Origin: Reticulitermes speratus | Lineage: Eukaryota; Arthropoda; Insecta; Blattodea; Rhinotermitidae | Length of the DNA stretch: 64,000 nt | Assembly (NCBI GenBank): GCA_021186555.1 | Contig: JAJKFL010000003.1 | Location: 28,818,908-28,882,907 of the forward strand | Direction of reading: 5' to 3' | Shown here: positions 47,801-54,819 of the stretch, in pieces | How the letters are laid out: every line of letters begins with the position of its first letter | Numbering within the stretch: the first letter of the stretch is position 1 | The notes under the pieces: model-generated | Told to the model about the DNA's origin: nothing | What the model saw: the letters and a program-made list of their open reading frames with translations, nothing else | Databases searched by the model: none | Program-made: the position numbers and the translations under genes

Positions 47801-49100
47801 AATGTGGTGCTGGAGAAGAATGGGGAAGATCAGTTGGACCGATCATGTGAGAAATGAAGAAGTATTACATATTGTCAAGGAGGAGAGGAATATCCTACAT
47901 ACTATAAAAAGAAGAAAGGCTAACTGGATTGGTCACATCTTGCGTAGAAACTGCCTTCTAAAACACGTGATTGAAGGAAAGTTAGAGGGAAGGATAGAAA
48001 TGATGGGAAGATGAGGAAGAAGGCATAAGCAGCTAATGGATGACCTTAAGGAAAAGAGAAGATACTGGAAATTGAAAGAGGAAGCACTAGATTTCACCCT
48101 GTGGAGAAATCACTTTAGAAGAGGCTACAGACCTGTTGTAAGACAGACTACAGAATGAACGAATACAACTGTATGTTTCGTCATGACTATACTAAGCCAT
48201 CCTCAGGCTGCAGTGACAAATGTGCAAACAAGCAATGCATGTAACAGTCATAAAATCATTAAAATTGGGATTGAGATATCAATCTTGCAATGATATTTAT
48301 TCCTGAGAATTTTCATTATTTAGTAGCTGTGTTAAGGTTATATTCAATTTTGATTATTTACATGAAACTCGCTGCAGAGCTGCTGTTCTTACATATAAAT
48401 CTTTTTTACAAAACCTTTCTTCATGGATACATCAAAGTATGTAGCCAATATCTTCTATTTCAACTGCAAAACTGTGAGTAGTTATTACATGTAGAAAGTC
48501 TTGCCTTGTTTAGAATATTAGTTATTAATGATCAAATGTAACTTATTAGACACCTCACATGAGCTCTTGGAACGTGGTTAGCTCTATTCATATTTATTTT
48601 TTGTGGGAGCTATCTGTAAATGTTGGTTAGGAGGCTGAGGCAGCTTTTCTTACTAACAGGTCAAGAGACAGCTAGCTAGGTGTAGGAAAATCTGGTTGAA
48701 AGGAACCCACACATAAACACTACTGCGAACTGGCCAGCCTGATGTTTCTTCTTTAAGAAAGAAGGCTAGGCTCAACATAGGGATTACTGAAACAATCAGT
48801 GACAAATCTTTTTCTCCTCTGGCTTAACTATTCACATCACTAGTTAAAATAAATTCTACTACAATTCAATTCTAATTCTAATTCTTGATGCTCTCTTGTT
48901 AAAATAAATAAATGAATAAATGGAGCTTAAAATATGGCATGCACTTGCTTACAGAAATTTCTTGCACAGTTGTGGATATTGCTTACCTTGAAGTAGGGAC
49001 TTGCTGAAGCTAGAACAACTTTATGTGCATGGAATAGTTCTCCTCCAACTTCCAAAATCACATCAGTCAGCATATGATGACTCCGCATCATAAGCATCAT
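15491..49100 (-). CDS. Keap1: Keap1, Kelch-like ECH-associated protein (spliced, N-terminus outside the exons found)
   Basis: Substrate adaptor of the CUL3 ubiquitin ligase that binds the stress factor CncC/Nrf2 in the cytoplasm and targets it for degradation. Coding exons on the minus strand: 49100-48987, 38739-38575, 34252-34103, 29292-29014, 25885-25694, 25614-25403, 22189-21984, 18684-18508, 15717-15491 (stop 15493-15491). All junctions are AG/GT and the phases agree, giving about 573 residues. Domains in order: BTB, BACK/IVR, six Kelch blades. Kelch residues that contact Nrf2 in vertebrate KEAP1 are kept by position: Y334, S363, R380, N382, N414, R415, R483, S508, Y525, Q530, S555, Y572, F577 and S602. 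Sensor cysteines C273 ([12 protein letters not shown]) and C288 (KNCDVLKK) are present; the C151 position is T with a Cys two residues further on. The first intron here is over 10 kb; several introns carry transposons. The upstream start exon was not identified. Confidence 0.97.
17693..17793. repeat. 49-bp inverted repeat, 3-nt loop
   Basis: Arms 17693-17741 and 17745-17793 match at 46 of 49 positions around TAA. The left arm starts AACTTGCAGGAAGGGG. A partial third copy of the motif (CAGGGCCTTCCTTGCAAG) lies at about 17803-17820. It lies in the last Keap1 intron; no flanking target duplication is obvious. Confidence 0.9.
18508..18684 (-). CDS. Keap1: Keap1 exon, Kelch blade 5
   Basis: [55 protein letters not shown]525, Q530 and S555 equivalents are present. 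Ends in phase 1; donor GTAAGG. Confidence 0.96.
18757..18772. repeat. poly-C tract
   Basis: A C homopolymer of about 15 followed by an A run. Confidence 0.9.
20250..21350 (-). pseudogene. decayed mariner-like transposase
   Basis: On the minus strand, spread over three frames: [12 protein letters not shown] near 21070, the equivalent of the first catalytic block lost, [15 protein letters not shown] near 20815, a [13 protein letters not shown] stretch near 20690, [11 protein letters not shown] (the YSPDLAPCDF block) near 20625 and MSLKGSQFE near 20580. The order matches SETMAR-type mariner transposases. Left end near 20257 carries AAGGTCTGACAAATAAACGG, resembling a mariner terminal repeat. It has many stops and lies in a Keap1 intron. 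Confidence 0.6.
21588..21740 (-). mobile_element. tRNA-derived SINE, minus
   Basis: AACCAGCTCCAGTGCCACTT and CACAAATGCC match the body shared with 27955-28092 and 63790-64000 (CCTGTCCCAGTGCCACTT...CACAAAT.CC). The promoter boxes would lie at the right end (B box inverse of AGGATTGAATC). Confidence 0.65.
21984..22189 (-). CDS. Keap1: Keap1 exon, Kelch blades 3-4
   Basis: After the split Arg codon: [62 protein letters not shown]483 (NERL) and S508 (QRSGAG) equivalents are kept; vertebrate I461 and F478 positions are L and Y. Ends in phase 1; donor GTAATT. Confidence 0.96.
22600..22740. repeat. compound trinucleotide microsatellite
   Basis: (ATT)n to (AGT)n to (AGC)n, then purine-rich GATGATGAGGAGGAGC sequence. 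Long open frames across it are artefacts of the repeat. Confidence 0.9.
23150..23720 (+). other. open stretch with internal near-repeats, unrecognised
   Basis: Frame 23326-23718 contains [14 protein letters not shown], and the preceding segment 23215-23290 repeats a similar CAACTDKKR-type sequence. It may be a mobile-element fragment; I do not recognise it. No splice context links it to Keap1, which is on the other strand. Confidence 0.3.
24290..25326 (-). mobile_element. Tigger/pogo-type element, internally deleted, with transposase C-terminus
   Basis: Terminal inverted repeats: CAGGTAGGACTCGATTTACG at 24292 and its inverse ending at 25324 (CAGGTAGGACTCGGTTT), with TA before the left end. 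Length about 1.03 kb. The minus frame 25151-24510 encodes the C-terminal third of a Tigger transposase: [14 protein letters not shown] (downstream of the last catalytic Asp), a helical region [20 protein letters not shown], an acidic stretch, and the end [11 protein letters not shown]. The N-terminal helix-turn-helix and first catalytic residues are deleted. It lies in the Keap1 intron between 25402 and 22190. Confidence 0.85.
25403..25614 (-). CDS. Keap1: Keap1 exon, Kelch blades 1-2
   Basis: [18 protein letters not shown], then [18 protein letters not shown] and [17 protein letters not shown]380, N382, N414 and R415 equivalents are present. The exon ends in phase 2; donor GTGAGC. Confidence 0.97.
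25694..25885 (-). CDS. Keap1: Keap1 exon, Kelch start
   Basis: 64 codons: [42 protein letters not shown]. First Kelch blade with the Y334 and S363 equivalents. Only 79 bp of intron separate it from the next exon, the sole short intron in the gene. Confidence 0.97.
26001..27442 (-). mobile_element. Tigger/pogo-type element, 1.44 kb, internally deleted
   Basis: Element 26003-27440 flanked by TA (26001-26002, 27441-27442). Ends: GAGTAAAACCTCGATGCATCG left; inverse right end CAGTGGAACCTCGTTGCGTCG. Minus frame 27009-26695 has [17 protein letters not shown]-type [22 protein letters not shown] (second catalytic Asp) and [12 protein letters not shown] (third Asp), then a stop. Frame 26682-26179 continues with the C-terminal region ([33 protein letters not shown]). 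The DNA-binding domain and first Asp are missing, so it is non-autonomous. Lies in a Keap1 intron. Confidence 0.9.
27738..27780 (+). ncRNA. hammerhead relic
   Basis: CUGAACA, then UGGCC..AGGCU, GAAACAUGUAGG. The spacing matches the other hammerheads, but G8 of the core is C and stem I is not paired. Inactive relic of a Penelope pLTR. Confidence 0.5.
27955..28092 (-). mobile_element. tRNA-derived SINE, minus
   Basis: Inverse B box GGGATCAAACC at 28025-28035 and inverse A-box-like CCACCTGAGATA at about 28067-28078. The body CCTGTCCCAGTGCCACTT matches the copies at 21.6 and 63.8 kb. Confidence 0.8.
28093..28913. other. Keap1 intron, nothing recognised
   Basis: AT-rich intronic sequence without a supported feature. 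Confidence 0.5.
29014..29292 (-). CDS. Keap1: Keap1 exon, BACK/IVR
   Basis: 93 codons from [19 protein letters not shown] to [11 protein letters not shown]. Contains [12 protein letters not shown] and MKNCDVLKK, matching the vertebrate C273 and C288 sensor contexts. Phase 0. Confidence 0.97.
29719..29760 (-). ncRNA. hammerhead relic (G12A)
   Basis: Minus strand: CUGAUGA, extra U, GGCUUAUUAAAACC, then AAAA instead of GAAA, stem III ACAUAUGU, cleavage base A, GGGG. G12 is required, so this is probably dead. Stem I pairs only about 3 bp. Confidence 0.65.
29878..29908. repeat. (TA)n microsatellite
   Basis: About 15 TA units. Confidence 0.95.
30085..30640 (-). pseudogene. Penelope-like element GIY-YIG endonuclease domain
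   Basis: The frame reads [20 protein letters not shown], then [27 protein letters not shown] and [17 protein letters not shown] and YVG (YIG variant) are spaced as in GIY-YIG nucleases. CxxC between them and the R..L..R..EH block match Penelope endonucleases, which nick the target for reverse transcription. The reverse transcriptase upstream is lost, and a stop at about 30655 interrupts the linker. Confidence 0.9.
30716..31240 (-). mobile_element. Penelope-like pLTR
   Basis: Inverse copy of 57540-57960: shared blocks include CCATTTGGCTGCATGTG, GCAGAATCGTGGAAATGTGC, GAACATGTAAA-type sequence and CTCTTAGAGTAAAACAC. It carries the hammerhead at 30757-30801 and continues directly into the truncated ORF. 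The outer end near 31205-31240 contains CTGTTTACTGTGCTTGGGTC. Confidence 0.85.
30757..30801 (-). ncRNA. hammerhead ribozyme, core intact, sense to Keap1 intron
   Basis: Minus strand: stem I ACCCC, core CUGAGGA, extra U, stem II GGCCGG-UAA-CCGGCC (6 bp perfect), GAAA, stem III ACAUAUGU (8-nt palindrome), cleavage base A, stem I' GGGGU. Stem I is 5 bp. It is the best-formed copy in the window. It lies within a Keap1 intron on the transcribed-sense strand. Confidence 0.8.
31262..31930 (+). mobile_element. internally deleted LINE (endonuclease part fused to 3' end)
   Basis: The frame 31385-31753 is the AP-endonuclease-like N-terminal domain of a non-LTR element: [16 protein letters not shown] (catalytic Glu), [35 protein letters not shown]. 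It parallels 46197-46535 in the longer copy at 45.6-48.2 kb. At about 31885-31895 the text jumps from CTTCTGTGAAA to CCTGTCATAAGACAGACTAC, the 3' terminus of the longer copy (48130-48160). The whole reverse transcriptase is thus deleted. Confidence 0.9.
31940..32770 (+). pseudogene. arthropod repetitive protein family of unknown function
   Basis: Frame 32057-32437 reads [22 protein letters not shown], then [39 protein letters not shown] and [15 protein letters not shown]; after a stop it continues [40 protein letters not shown] and [18 protein letters not shown] recall this conserved block from many multicopy arthropod predicted proteins, but know of no assigned function. The CxxCxWD near the start could be a metal site. 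Two stops break it, so it is a pseudogene, probably of a mobile element. It is in a Keap1 intron on the opposite strand. Confidence 0.6.
33040..33430 (+). mobile_element. decayed LINE tail, plus
   Basis: Matches the 225-792 LINE: GAGATGGGTGGGGCATGTAA, GACAGATAATATTAAAATGC, GGCTGGGAGGGTGTCAACTA, GGATCAGTGAAAAGTTCTTA, ending GGAGTTAGTTAGTTAGTCAG. The reading frame is broken in several places. Confidence 0.8.
34103..34252 (-). CDS. Keap1: Keap1 exon, BTB/BACK linker
   Basis: 50 codons: [20 protein letters not shown], then [16 protein letters not shown] and [11 protein letters not shown]. This is the CUL3-binding 3-box region ([14 protein letters not shown]). Phase 0; acceptor TTACAG, donor GTACAT. 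Confidence 0.97.
34430..34570 (-). mobile_element. LINE tail fragment, minus
   Basis: Inverse of the LINE 3' end: TCCTTCTTGTGAGGTTAACA, GAATTTTATGGAACCCAAAG, GGTGAATCCAGTCGAAACC. Confidence 0.75.
34573..34658. repeat. 44-bp tandem duplication
   Basis: CCTTAGAACAGTTTCACATT... is repeated almost exactly from 34617 (CCTTAGAACAATTTTACATT...); both units end ATGCACACAACAAA. Confidence 0.85.
34820..35110 (+). mobile_element. Penelope-like pLTR remnant with hammerhead
   Basis: AT-rich non-coding sequence around the hammerhead at 35043-35085. Placed in this class on the ribozyme alone; boundaries are approximate. Confidence 0.45.
35043..35085 (+). ncRNA. hammerhead ribozyme, core intact
   Basis: Stem I AGUCC (35043-35047), core CUGAAGA, extra U, stem II GAACUA-ACA-UAGUUC (6 bp), GAAA, stem III ACAUGU, cleavage base U, stem I' GGACU. 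Five base pairs in stem I, all invariant residues present. Antisense to Keap1. Confidence 0.75.
36225..36765 (+). mobile_element. LINE tail, plus
   Basis: Frame 36405-36758 carries [70 protein letters not shown]. Upstream, 36285-36400 is the same element in broken frames (ATGCAGGCTGAGGGTGTTCC). 3' fragment only. Confidence 0.85.
36770..38570. other. Keap1 intron, nothing recognised
   Basis: AT-rich intronic sequence; no supported element. Confidence 0.5.
38575..38739 (-). CDS. Keap1: Keap1 exon, rest of BTB
   Basis: 55 codons from [19 protein letters not shown] to [11 protein letters not shown], including [16 protein letters not shown]. Phase 0; donor GTATG, acceptor TTTCAG. The vertebrate C151 region aligns here with the cysteine displaced by two positions. 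Confidence 0.96.
38800..39440. repeat. unclassified interspersed repeat with internal copies
   Basis: Related motifs recur: CATTTCAGAGAATCCAGCTG near 38872, TTTCAGAGAAACTTGATACC near 39310, and CTCTGAAACATCTATCTATC inverted near 39392. GGTTTTCTGGGATGTGATGC (39270) has an earlier near-copy GGTTTTCTAGGATGTGTTTC (39094) and an inverse CATTCCAGAAAACC (39419). This suggests a short repeat unit in mixed orientation. Class unknown. Confidence 0.5.
40511..40533. repeat. (GT)n microsatellite
   Basis: About eleven GT units. Confidence 0.95.
41349..41391 (+). ncRNA. hammerhead relic (GAAA to AUAA)
   Basis: Stem I ACUCC/GGAGU (5 bp), core CUGAUGA, extra U, stem II GAUCC..GGAUC, then AUAA instead of GAAA, stem III ACAUGU, cleavage base A. 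The fold is complete but G12 and A13 are changed, so it is probably inactive. Confidence 0.65.
42014..42340 (+). mobile_element. full-length tRNA-derived SINE with 12-bp target duplication
   Basis: Target repeat CTAATGACTTCC at 42014-42025 and 42329-42340 brackets a 303-bp unit. A box TGGCGCAGTTGG at 42038-42049 and B box GGTTCGATTCC at 42083-42093. The tRNA-unrelated body holds CCTGGGATCGACTCAGCC, TCTTTCCTGGGGGTAAAGG and GGCTGACAACCTTACC. It appears the youngest SINE here. Confidence 0.93.
42985..43500 (+). pseudogene. mariner/Tc1-superfamily transposase remnant
   Basis: Scattered frames give KVDVWHA (near 43102), FFPENINSQ (near 43165), [18 protein letters not shown] (near 43280) with MLKDKV, EQNLKKA, and [12 protein letters not shown] (near 43440). 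The block WPPR.PDLN..D corresponds to the third catalytic region of IS630/Tc1-mariner transposases. Several stops. Confidence 0.7.
43908..44486. mobile_element. putative non-autonomous DNA element
   Basis: Ends CAGGGCCTCCGACAGC (left) and inverse CAGGGCCTGGCAGTCT (right) share CAGGGCCT, and both continue into GGGCC-rich sequence; the interior is AT-rich and non-coding. No matching target duplication is clear, so the class (perhaps hAT) is a guess. Confidence 0.35.
44565..44665 (-). mobile_element. LINE tail fragment, minus
   Basis: AAGAAATTCATTGCC...TTTTATGGAACCCAAACATT is the inverse of the LINE 3' end. Confidence 0.6.
44866..44898. repeat. (TTA)n microsatellite
   Basis: About ten TTA units. 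Confidence 0.95.
45090..45570 (+). pseudogene. IS630/Tc1-mariner-type transposase C-terminal remnant
   Basis: Reads [20 protein letters not shown] (second catalytic block, the HDGAPPH type), [33 protein letters not shown] (third block) and [16 protein letters not shown]. Stops interrupt it. It is a different subfamily from the mariner at 55.9 kb. Confidence 0.75.
45640..48165 (+). mobile_element. LINE with endonuclease and reverse transcriptase, degenerate
   Basis: Long but broken copy. 45660-46080 is the 5' leader (ATCTCCACCTTGCTGTGGTA). Frame 46197-46535 is the AP-endonuclease domain ([20 protein letters not shown]); further residues MGDWNS (about 46592) and [12 protein letters not shown] (about 46860) complete the endonuclease signature. 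After a deletion around 47190-47260, frame 47255-47614 carries the reverse transcriptase core: [20 protein letters not shown] and [14 protein letters not shown] (YADD active site, about 47400). The C-terminal part 47802-48120 has [17 protein letters not shown]. The end is AAGACAGACTACAGAATGAA. Not intact. Confidence 0.9.
48168..48212 (-). ncRNA. hammerhead relic
   Basis: Minus strand: CUGAGGA, U, GGCUUAG..., GAAACAUACAG. Core boxes are present, but stem III lacks the closing U and stem I is not evident. Relic. Confidence 0.4.
48987..49100 (-). CDS. Keap1: Keap1 exon, BTB N-terminal part
   Basis: Reads [16 protein letters not shown], then [22 protein letters not shown]: the first BTB strands and the HKVVLA.S.YF helix. 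114 bp, phase 0 at both ends, acceptor CTTCCAG before ATGATG, donor GTAAGC. Insect Keap1 normally has more residues upstream (an ...EAF.IM region), so ATGATG is probably internal; use as a start with a 5' UTR exon upstream cannot be excluded. Confidence 0.95.
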
Positions 49101-49429
49101 CTGGAAGCACACAGAGTAAAAATAATTCACAAGTCTTCTACAACTCCTGCTGGTTGACAGGTTAATGCATCCAGTCTGCAAAGTTCTTTTTTGCTTTTTG
49201 CTTCCTTTTTGTGATAAAACAATTTATCCTGATCATTATTGTTTTTTTCTAATTCCCTACTGTGGCATTTAATGTTCTAACCACATGAGTAGTGAAGAAA
49301 AACCTAAGAATTTTGGGTTCAGTAGCAGCATCCATAAAAAATGGGAAGGTGTAGATGTGTTATTAACCCCATATTCTAGGAATCGTAGCTCCATAGAGCA
49401 CAGACTTTCTTCAGGATCTAACAGTCACA

Positions 49430-49690
49430 CATCTGGTCAAGAACTCCATATCATGGAATCTGAAGGTTCACTGGCATGTTCAAAACTGACCACTTCTATC
49501 AGCAGCCAGATGAATCCAGTATGCACCCTCATATCATATTCGTTTAATATTAATTTTACTCTCCTTCCATCTATGCCTCAGTATCCCAAAAAATTCTTCC
49601 CCTTCAGATTTTCAACTAAAATTGTGCATGCATTTCTTTTCTTTTCCAAGCATGATACATGTCACACCCATTTCAACCTCCTTCTCTTAG
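49430..49690 (-). mobile_element. decayed LINE tail, minus
   Basis: ATGGAATCTGAAGGTTCACT, CAGATGAATCCAGTATGCAC and CTCCTTCCATCTATGCCTCA are the inverse of the LINE 3' part. Confidence 0.7.
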
Positions 49691-49699
49691 AAGCTGGAC

Positions 49700-50945
49700 A
49701 ATTTAAAAAAGTTTGGGCAAACTCGCCTGTAGTTTTTGTGAATGCTGAGTGTGACTATCATCAATTCTAATACTAAAAAAACACAATTTTAATATTGTAA
49801 ACGTTTAGATGTTCTAGTACTAATTATATATGACATATATACAACCTGAAACAGAATTACCAGTCCTCAGAAAACCCATTACTGTTTTATCCCTCTGTCT
49901 ATTACAAAAAATTGAGAGCTAGTGGGTCAAAGGACTGAGTGAAATAACTTGAAGTTATTATATCCATTATATTTTGTTCCCTTTATCATTTAATATGCAA
50001 TATGTGCTTGGTTAAAATAATGTGTATAAACTTCTGTAGAAAATGTAATATCAATGAGTAACAATGAGGTATTCACATGAGAGTTTAATAAACTCACTGT
50101 AGAAGTAATTACACCAAAATTCAGTAGTTTCATACCAAGGGAACAGCAATCATTGTTGAAACTGAATGGCCAGTAACAAAGCCAGGTGACTACCACTTTC
50201 AATTTTGTCAGATTTTCTCAAACTCCCTGGTTATATATTATTGCAAAAGACATATCCTATTTGCAAGATGCCTGAATACCAGGTAACATGCTGAAACAAA
50301 CTCCAATTTTTTCCCACCATCTTCAGGAGCATACCATAGTCTTTGCTCTAATCCCCAGATGAATCATAATTCTTTCTAATGGGTATGAAGTTACAAACAC
50401 TTATCATACACTTCCACTGCTTGTACAAGTATATCTTACACCTATACAGAGAAAGACTTTATTTTAAACATTCTTATAATGTTTTACAACAGTAAATTTC
50501 AAATTTCATTTTTAGCACTTGGAAGATTGATGTTCATCTAAATTAGACATAAGACTTCAGCCTATGGTCACAAAGCACAGGCTGCCCATTACAAATACCA
50601 ACTGGTTAATGCTGTCAGGGAAATAACTTGTGTTTATTACAGTAATCACGTGAAATACAAACACACCATATGGCAAAATGCAGAGTTTTTTAATGTTACA
50701 GCATGTGGTACATATAGTGATCAGTGACAAGAAAAGAAGCCATTAAACATCTGCCTTTTATATTTCATGTTTCCTACTGTGGGCCTAATAGAGAGCATAA
50801 AAGCATATGAAAATTAACTCCTTACTCTTACCAATTTATACAGTAGCCATGGCTGCAAAGCATTGTACAAATACTGTGGTAGAGATCTTGTATGCAATTC
50901 AAACCTCATTCCCAGTCATTCCTAATAATGAACCAAATAATTACC
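49700..50945. other. nothing recognised upstream of the first Keap1 exon found
   Basis: AT-rich; could be Keap1 intron or 5' flank. No upstream Keap1 exon was recognised. Confidence 0.4.
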
Positions 50946-50949
50946 GATC

Positions 50950-51190
50950 CTTTATGAGAAGCTAACAGGTCCTCACCTAGTCAAGATAGTCTCCCAGAAT
51001 TTTATGGAACCCATAGGTTCACTGTCACACCCATAAAGAGTTTGCCACTTGTCCCACTCCCACGCCAGATGAATCCATTCCACACCCATCCGATTTCAAT
51101 AAGATCCAAATAGTCTCCTTCCTTGATATTTCTCTTCCAGGCCCTTGAATTTTCCTTCATCTGTTACTTTAAAATGTTGGCATACGCTAA
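50950..51190 (-). mobile_element. LINE tail fragment, minus
   Basis: GAGAAGCTAACAGGTCCTCA, GAATTTTATGGAACCCATAG, CCAGATGAATCCATTCCACA, CCTTGATATTTCTCTTCCAG. Confidence 0.8.
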
Positions 51191-51658
51191 ATTACCCACT
51201 ACGTAGCATAACATCCCAGAAGACCAGAATCCTCAACATCAACACTGTGGAAACCTCACACCTGACATAGAAACCAAGCTGCTGACACTGAAAATAAACC
51301 TTCAGACACACAGTATGCATGCAAAACTAGCAAAGTGACCATGCACAAAGTTGTCTTTTCTGGGTTCCATGTCAGTGCAACCTTCAGGAATTTAGTGCTA
51401 GCATTGTATAGGTTACCGTTAAAGTGTACAACTCAGGCATTTTATAGAATACCTAGTCATTTCATACATTAATTTGGCATTTCAGTTAGAGTGTTAAATA
51501 AAAAGAAAATTTAACTAGTTATTTTACAGACTATGTCATGACTCCACAAAGTAGCTATTCCAAACCAGTTACAGCATGAAACAGCAATCCTTGTGCTACC
51601 AGTTAAACACATTTAACCCGCTCACTCAAAAGTATGAAATAGCAATATAGGGATACAT

Positions 51659-51858
51659 GGAATTACATATAAAGGTAAAGTTAAAGTTCTCCCTAGAACA
51701 GGCCACAAAGGCCCAGAGGGGGAGTAGAGGTATAGCTCTACTCTTTCTATAACCCTGGCACTAGATGGGGGGTGGATGGTCAACTCCACGCCCCGGCCGC
51801 TCTACCCCCGGGAAAGAGACCCGGTACCCATTGTATAGGAGGCTGGGAATTACATATA
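51659..51858 (-). mobile_element. SINE with 13-bp target duplication
   Basis: GGAATTACATATA at 51659-51671 and 51846-51858 brackets a 174-bp insert. Its left end AAGGTAAAG...TTCTCCC matches the left end of 57220-57480, and CCACGCCCCGGCCGCTCTAC is GC-rich. The tRNA head is missing here, so it is a truncated member if the orientation is minus. Confidence 0.8.
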
Positions 51859-52099
51859 CATAAATGAAATACTTGTATATTCCTGGAAGTAAGAGTATCA
51901 GTCAGGTTAATAAATGATGCTGAATTCACATAAAGAAACTGTAAAATCAAACTCACAATTTATGTAAACAGAAGCTTATAAATTCTTAAACTTTAAACCA
52001 AGAAATCAATGAATGAGTTACATAACCAAATTGTCATTTGTTGCAACTAGACTGCTCATGTGGCATCTGGTTTTACATAATATTGCCCTTTTTACACAC

Positions 52100-53070
52100 A
52101 TACAGTTTTTGATATGAAGTTACCATTGTGTGAACATTTTTTTAAACCACTGAACAGTCCCTGTAATCTGAGCAGCGACCATGGAGCAGCTGGATAATTT
52201 AACCTCAGCAACTTGGTTAGCAGTAACCAGTTTCTCTTCTTACACTCTAAACTGAGGCCAAGCATCAGTATGCCATGTCTTGTCCCAAGCCAATACAAAC
52301 TTTGATTTGCCTCTCCCAAAACTGCAGCTGGGATCAGATGTGTTCCTGTCAATTTCGGTACTTTAACACTGACTGTGGCACCTACTGCATCTTCAATGCA
52401 TGACTTGTGGGAAGGCAACTTCATCTTTTTAGCTTGCACTCAGGCTTTGTTTTAATTCCTCCCCCCCCCCTCATTTATTCCAGTATTTGTTTCATTCAGA
52501 CATAAAGAACTTGTAACAATTATTTCACACTCATCAGTTAAGACTGCATGCATTACAAATAGGTGAGCATGCACCTGTATTTGTGCATCCATTGCACATA
52601 CACCACAAATGAGTGGAGAAAGACTAGGGTGAAACGGTGTGTCTACATTACGTGGTTTATGTAGTCCATTATTTCCAAACCATTTTTAAGCTGTCTTCAA
52701 AAGTCATGGTGTCTACCACATTCTTAGGCAAGGAAGTTGCTGAAATACCAAATTTTGGACCAGTTCCGAACATTGCTTCATGTGGGGCCCTCTTGACATG
52801 TGAGTTTTAAGTGCAGGTTTTATTCAACAAATTTCATGCCTTGCTTCCAGTTGCCAGTACTATTGTCCTGAATCCAGGTTGTTATCATGTTCTCAATGAC
52901 CTGCCTCTTTCGACACTTCCCTGATACCGGCTCTGGCTATATCTCGGCTTGCCATGCACAACCTTCAGTTTTGTCCATATACGTAATCTTTATGTCTTCT
53001 ACAACTTTGTTGTAGAAATCTCTGCCATTACAAGGTAACCCAAACAGTAATACAAAATATGCACAGAAGC
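52100..53070 (-). pseudogene. integrase-type transposon remnant (KRBA2-like C-terminal region)
   Basis: In broken minus frames: GKPRYSQS and QGSVERG (end of an integrase core, about 52930), ENMITTWIQDNSTGNWKQG (about 52870), HEAMFGTGPKFGISATSL and VVDTMTFEDSLKM (about 52690-52780), then frame 52439-52092 with AKKMKLPSHKS, GATVSVKVP and YWLGTRHGIL. The order matches the KRAB-A-domain-containing-2-like integrase proteins that are multicopy in arthropods. No upstream catalytic part is clear. Pseudogene. Confidence 0.65.
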
Positions 53071-53259
53071 TGAGATGCAACTTCCCCTGCTCTTTTAATT
53101 TCAAGGGGTGTGATCTGACTCTAGAGTTGGACTGCACCTGCATTTGTCTGCAGCCTCAGAGTAAGAGAGAAGTGGGTGTCATAACATGGGCGGTTGGAGG
53201 GAGCATATATGATGCAGCAGAGTCGCCCTCTTTCTAAAAACACGAGTTTGTGTTCTTAC

Positions 53260-53580
53260 CGCATTACATCATATTTACTCCATTTAATGCCTCTTCTGTT
53301 ATGTACTTCCGCACATTATATGCTATTTCACGTCCTTGACTATGGATAACTCTGTGGTTTCCTATCTTAGGCAGTGCTACAGTATAGTACAAGTATTCTG
53401 TGAAGGACAATGCTTTTATTCGGTTAATAGTGGGAAACACAAAGATCTGTGCACTACAAATGACTGTAACCAAATAATTTGACATCCCTTTAGTATCGCT
53501 GCGGATAAGTCCGAGTAGAGCGACTGAAGTCGGTTCTTTGCGCTGTGCCGTAAGCTTGCGAACGGCCTTGCACATATACT
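53260..53580 (-). other. open frame, unrecognised, possibly transposon N-terminal
   Basis: About 103 codons. The segment VIHSQGREIAYNVRKYITEE resembles an N-terminal helix-turn-helix seen in some insect DDE-transposon proteins ('REIIYNVYKFMK..A'). The rest is not recognised. Next to the integrase remnant, but probably a separate element. Confidence 0.35.
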
Positions 53581-54169
53581 GTTAGAGTTTCATGTCATGA
53601 TTTCTTGCTGATGTTAAAATAATTTGTGAATGACGCTTGTAATTTTGCACAATAAGCAATTAAAATGTGAATTCTATTTCAGCAATGTGGCAAAAATTAA
53701 AGTTTACTTGTAAATTCCGGACAACTATTCATAACGCTGTGGAAATCTGCACTAGGTCAAGGCCGTCCCTGGTTACTAATCTAACCTTGTATAGGGGGTC
53801 TGAACATAATGCAGAGGAAAATACTGGGGGTAGACGCGTTTGCCTGATACGATGCGCTTAGCCTTCCTTACTGTGTGTTTCTTATGATTCTAAGAATAAA
53901 CAAGAGATTGTTTCCTTTACATGATTAACCAGCTGTAATGGAGACGCAGTTTGATTGTGACAGTAACTAAACTTTGACAAAAGTAGGCCACGTAATAGAT
54001 TAAAATGAAGCCGGAACAGGTCGGAAATCCTAAGCCCTGACAGGCAGAAAAAGAAGAAGATAATGAACTTAGGGCTTATATATTTAGCGATATTTATAGC
54101 TCATTTAACGACGTTGTCAGTATCTCAGATTATTTAGCATCGACTGGTAGGATGATCAGTGATTAATGA

Positions 54170-54330
54170 ATTGACGAGGGTGAAGAAGGAAGGGCCGTGA
54201 CCTAATCTGAGGTACATAGCCAGCATTTGCCAGGAATGACTGAAGAAAGCCACGAAAAGTATCTGTTAGTACAGCCGGTCTCCGAGCCGAAATCTGAACC
54301 CAGGACCTCCCGAATACTACGCAGCTACTC
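54170..54330 (-). mobile_element. tRNA-derived SINE, minus
   Basis: GGGCCGTGACCTAATCTGAG, CCAGCATTTGCCAGGAATGA and inverse B box GAAATCTGAACC. Same family as 8.5 and 62.0 kb. Confidence 0.7.
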
Positions 54331-54734
54331 ATGGTTTCAAACAGACAGAATAGATCTTAGTGGTCAGGAATCAAAAGGCTCAAAGCGGGATCAGATGTCA
54401 AAATGATAATGGAACATTCATGTGTTACGTACACGAGTAAATAAAGGGATTTTTGACTACTTATCTAGCGATGTGTCAAAATGCGTTGTGGAAGCCGCTT
54501 GAAGATATTTTCTGTACATCCGTCCTAAACCTACCACTGAAGGAAGCCCGCGTCTATCACTGTTACACAATACGTGCACAATACAGTGAGAAGCGTCATG
54601 ACTTTTGCTTTGTTTTTTCAATTGAAAATTATTCTTTCTGTCACCTTTCTCTATCATGTGTACATGAATGCTTGTTTGTGATATGTGACATCATGTAGTG
54701 TGACAAACATTTAATTACGTTTCGGAAAAACGTG

Positions 54735-54766
54735 CTGCCTGAAGAGGGAGGCAGCACGTTCATCCG
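54735..54766. repeat. perfect 11-bp hairpin within a larger inverted repeat
   Basis: ACGTGCTGCCT-gaagaggg-AGGCAGCACGT, with outer TTTCGGA and ATCCGAAA also complementary. It contains CTGAAGA and GAAAC but does not fold as a hammerhead. Confidence 0.8.
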
Positions 54767-54819
54767 AAACTTCGCTAAATTTATACATCTTGCGGCGTCA
54801 CGTCCCACAAGACAGCATT

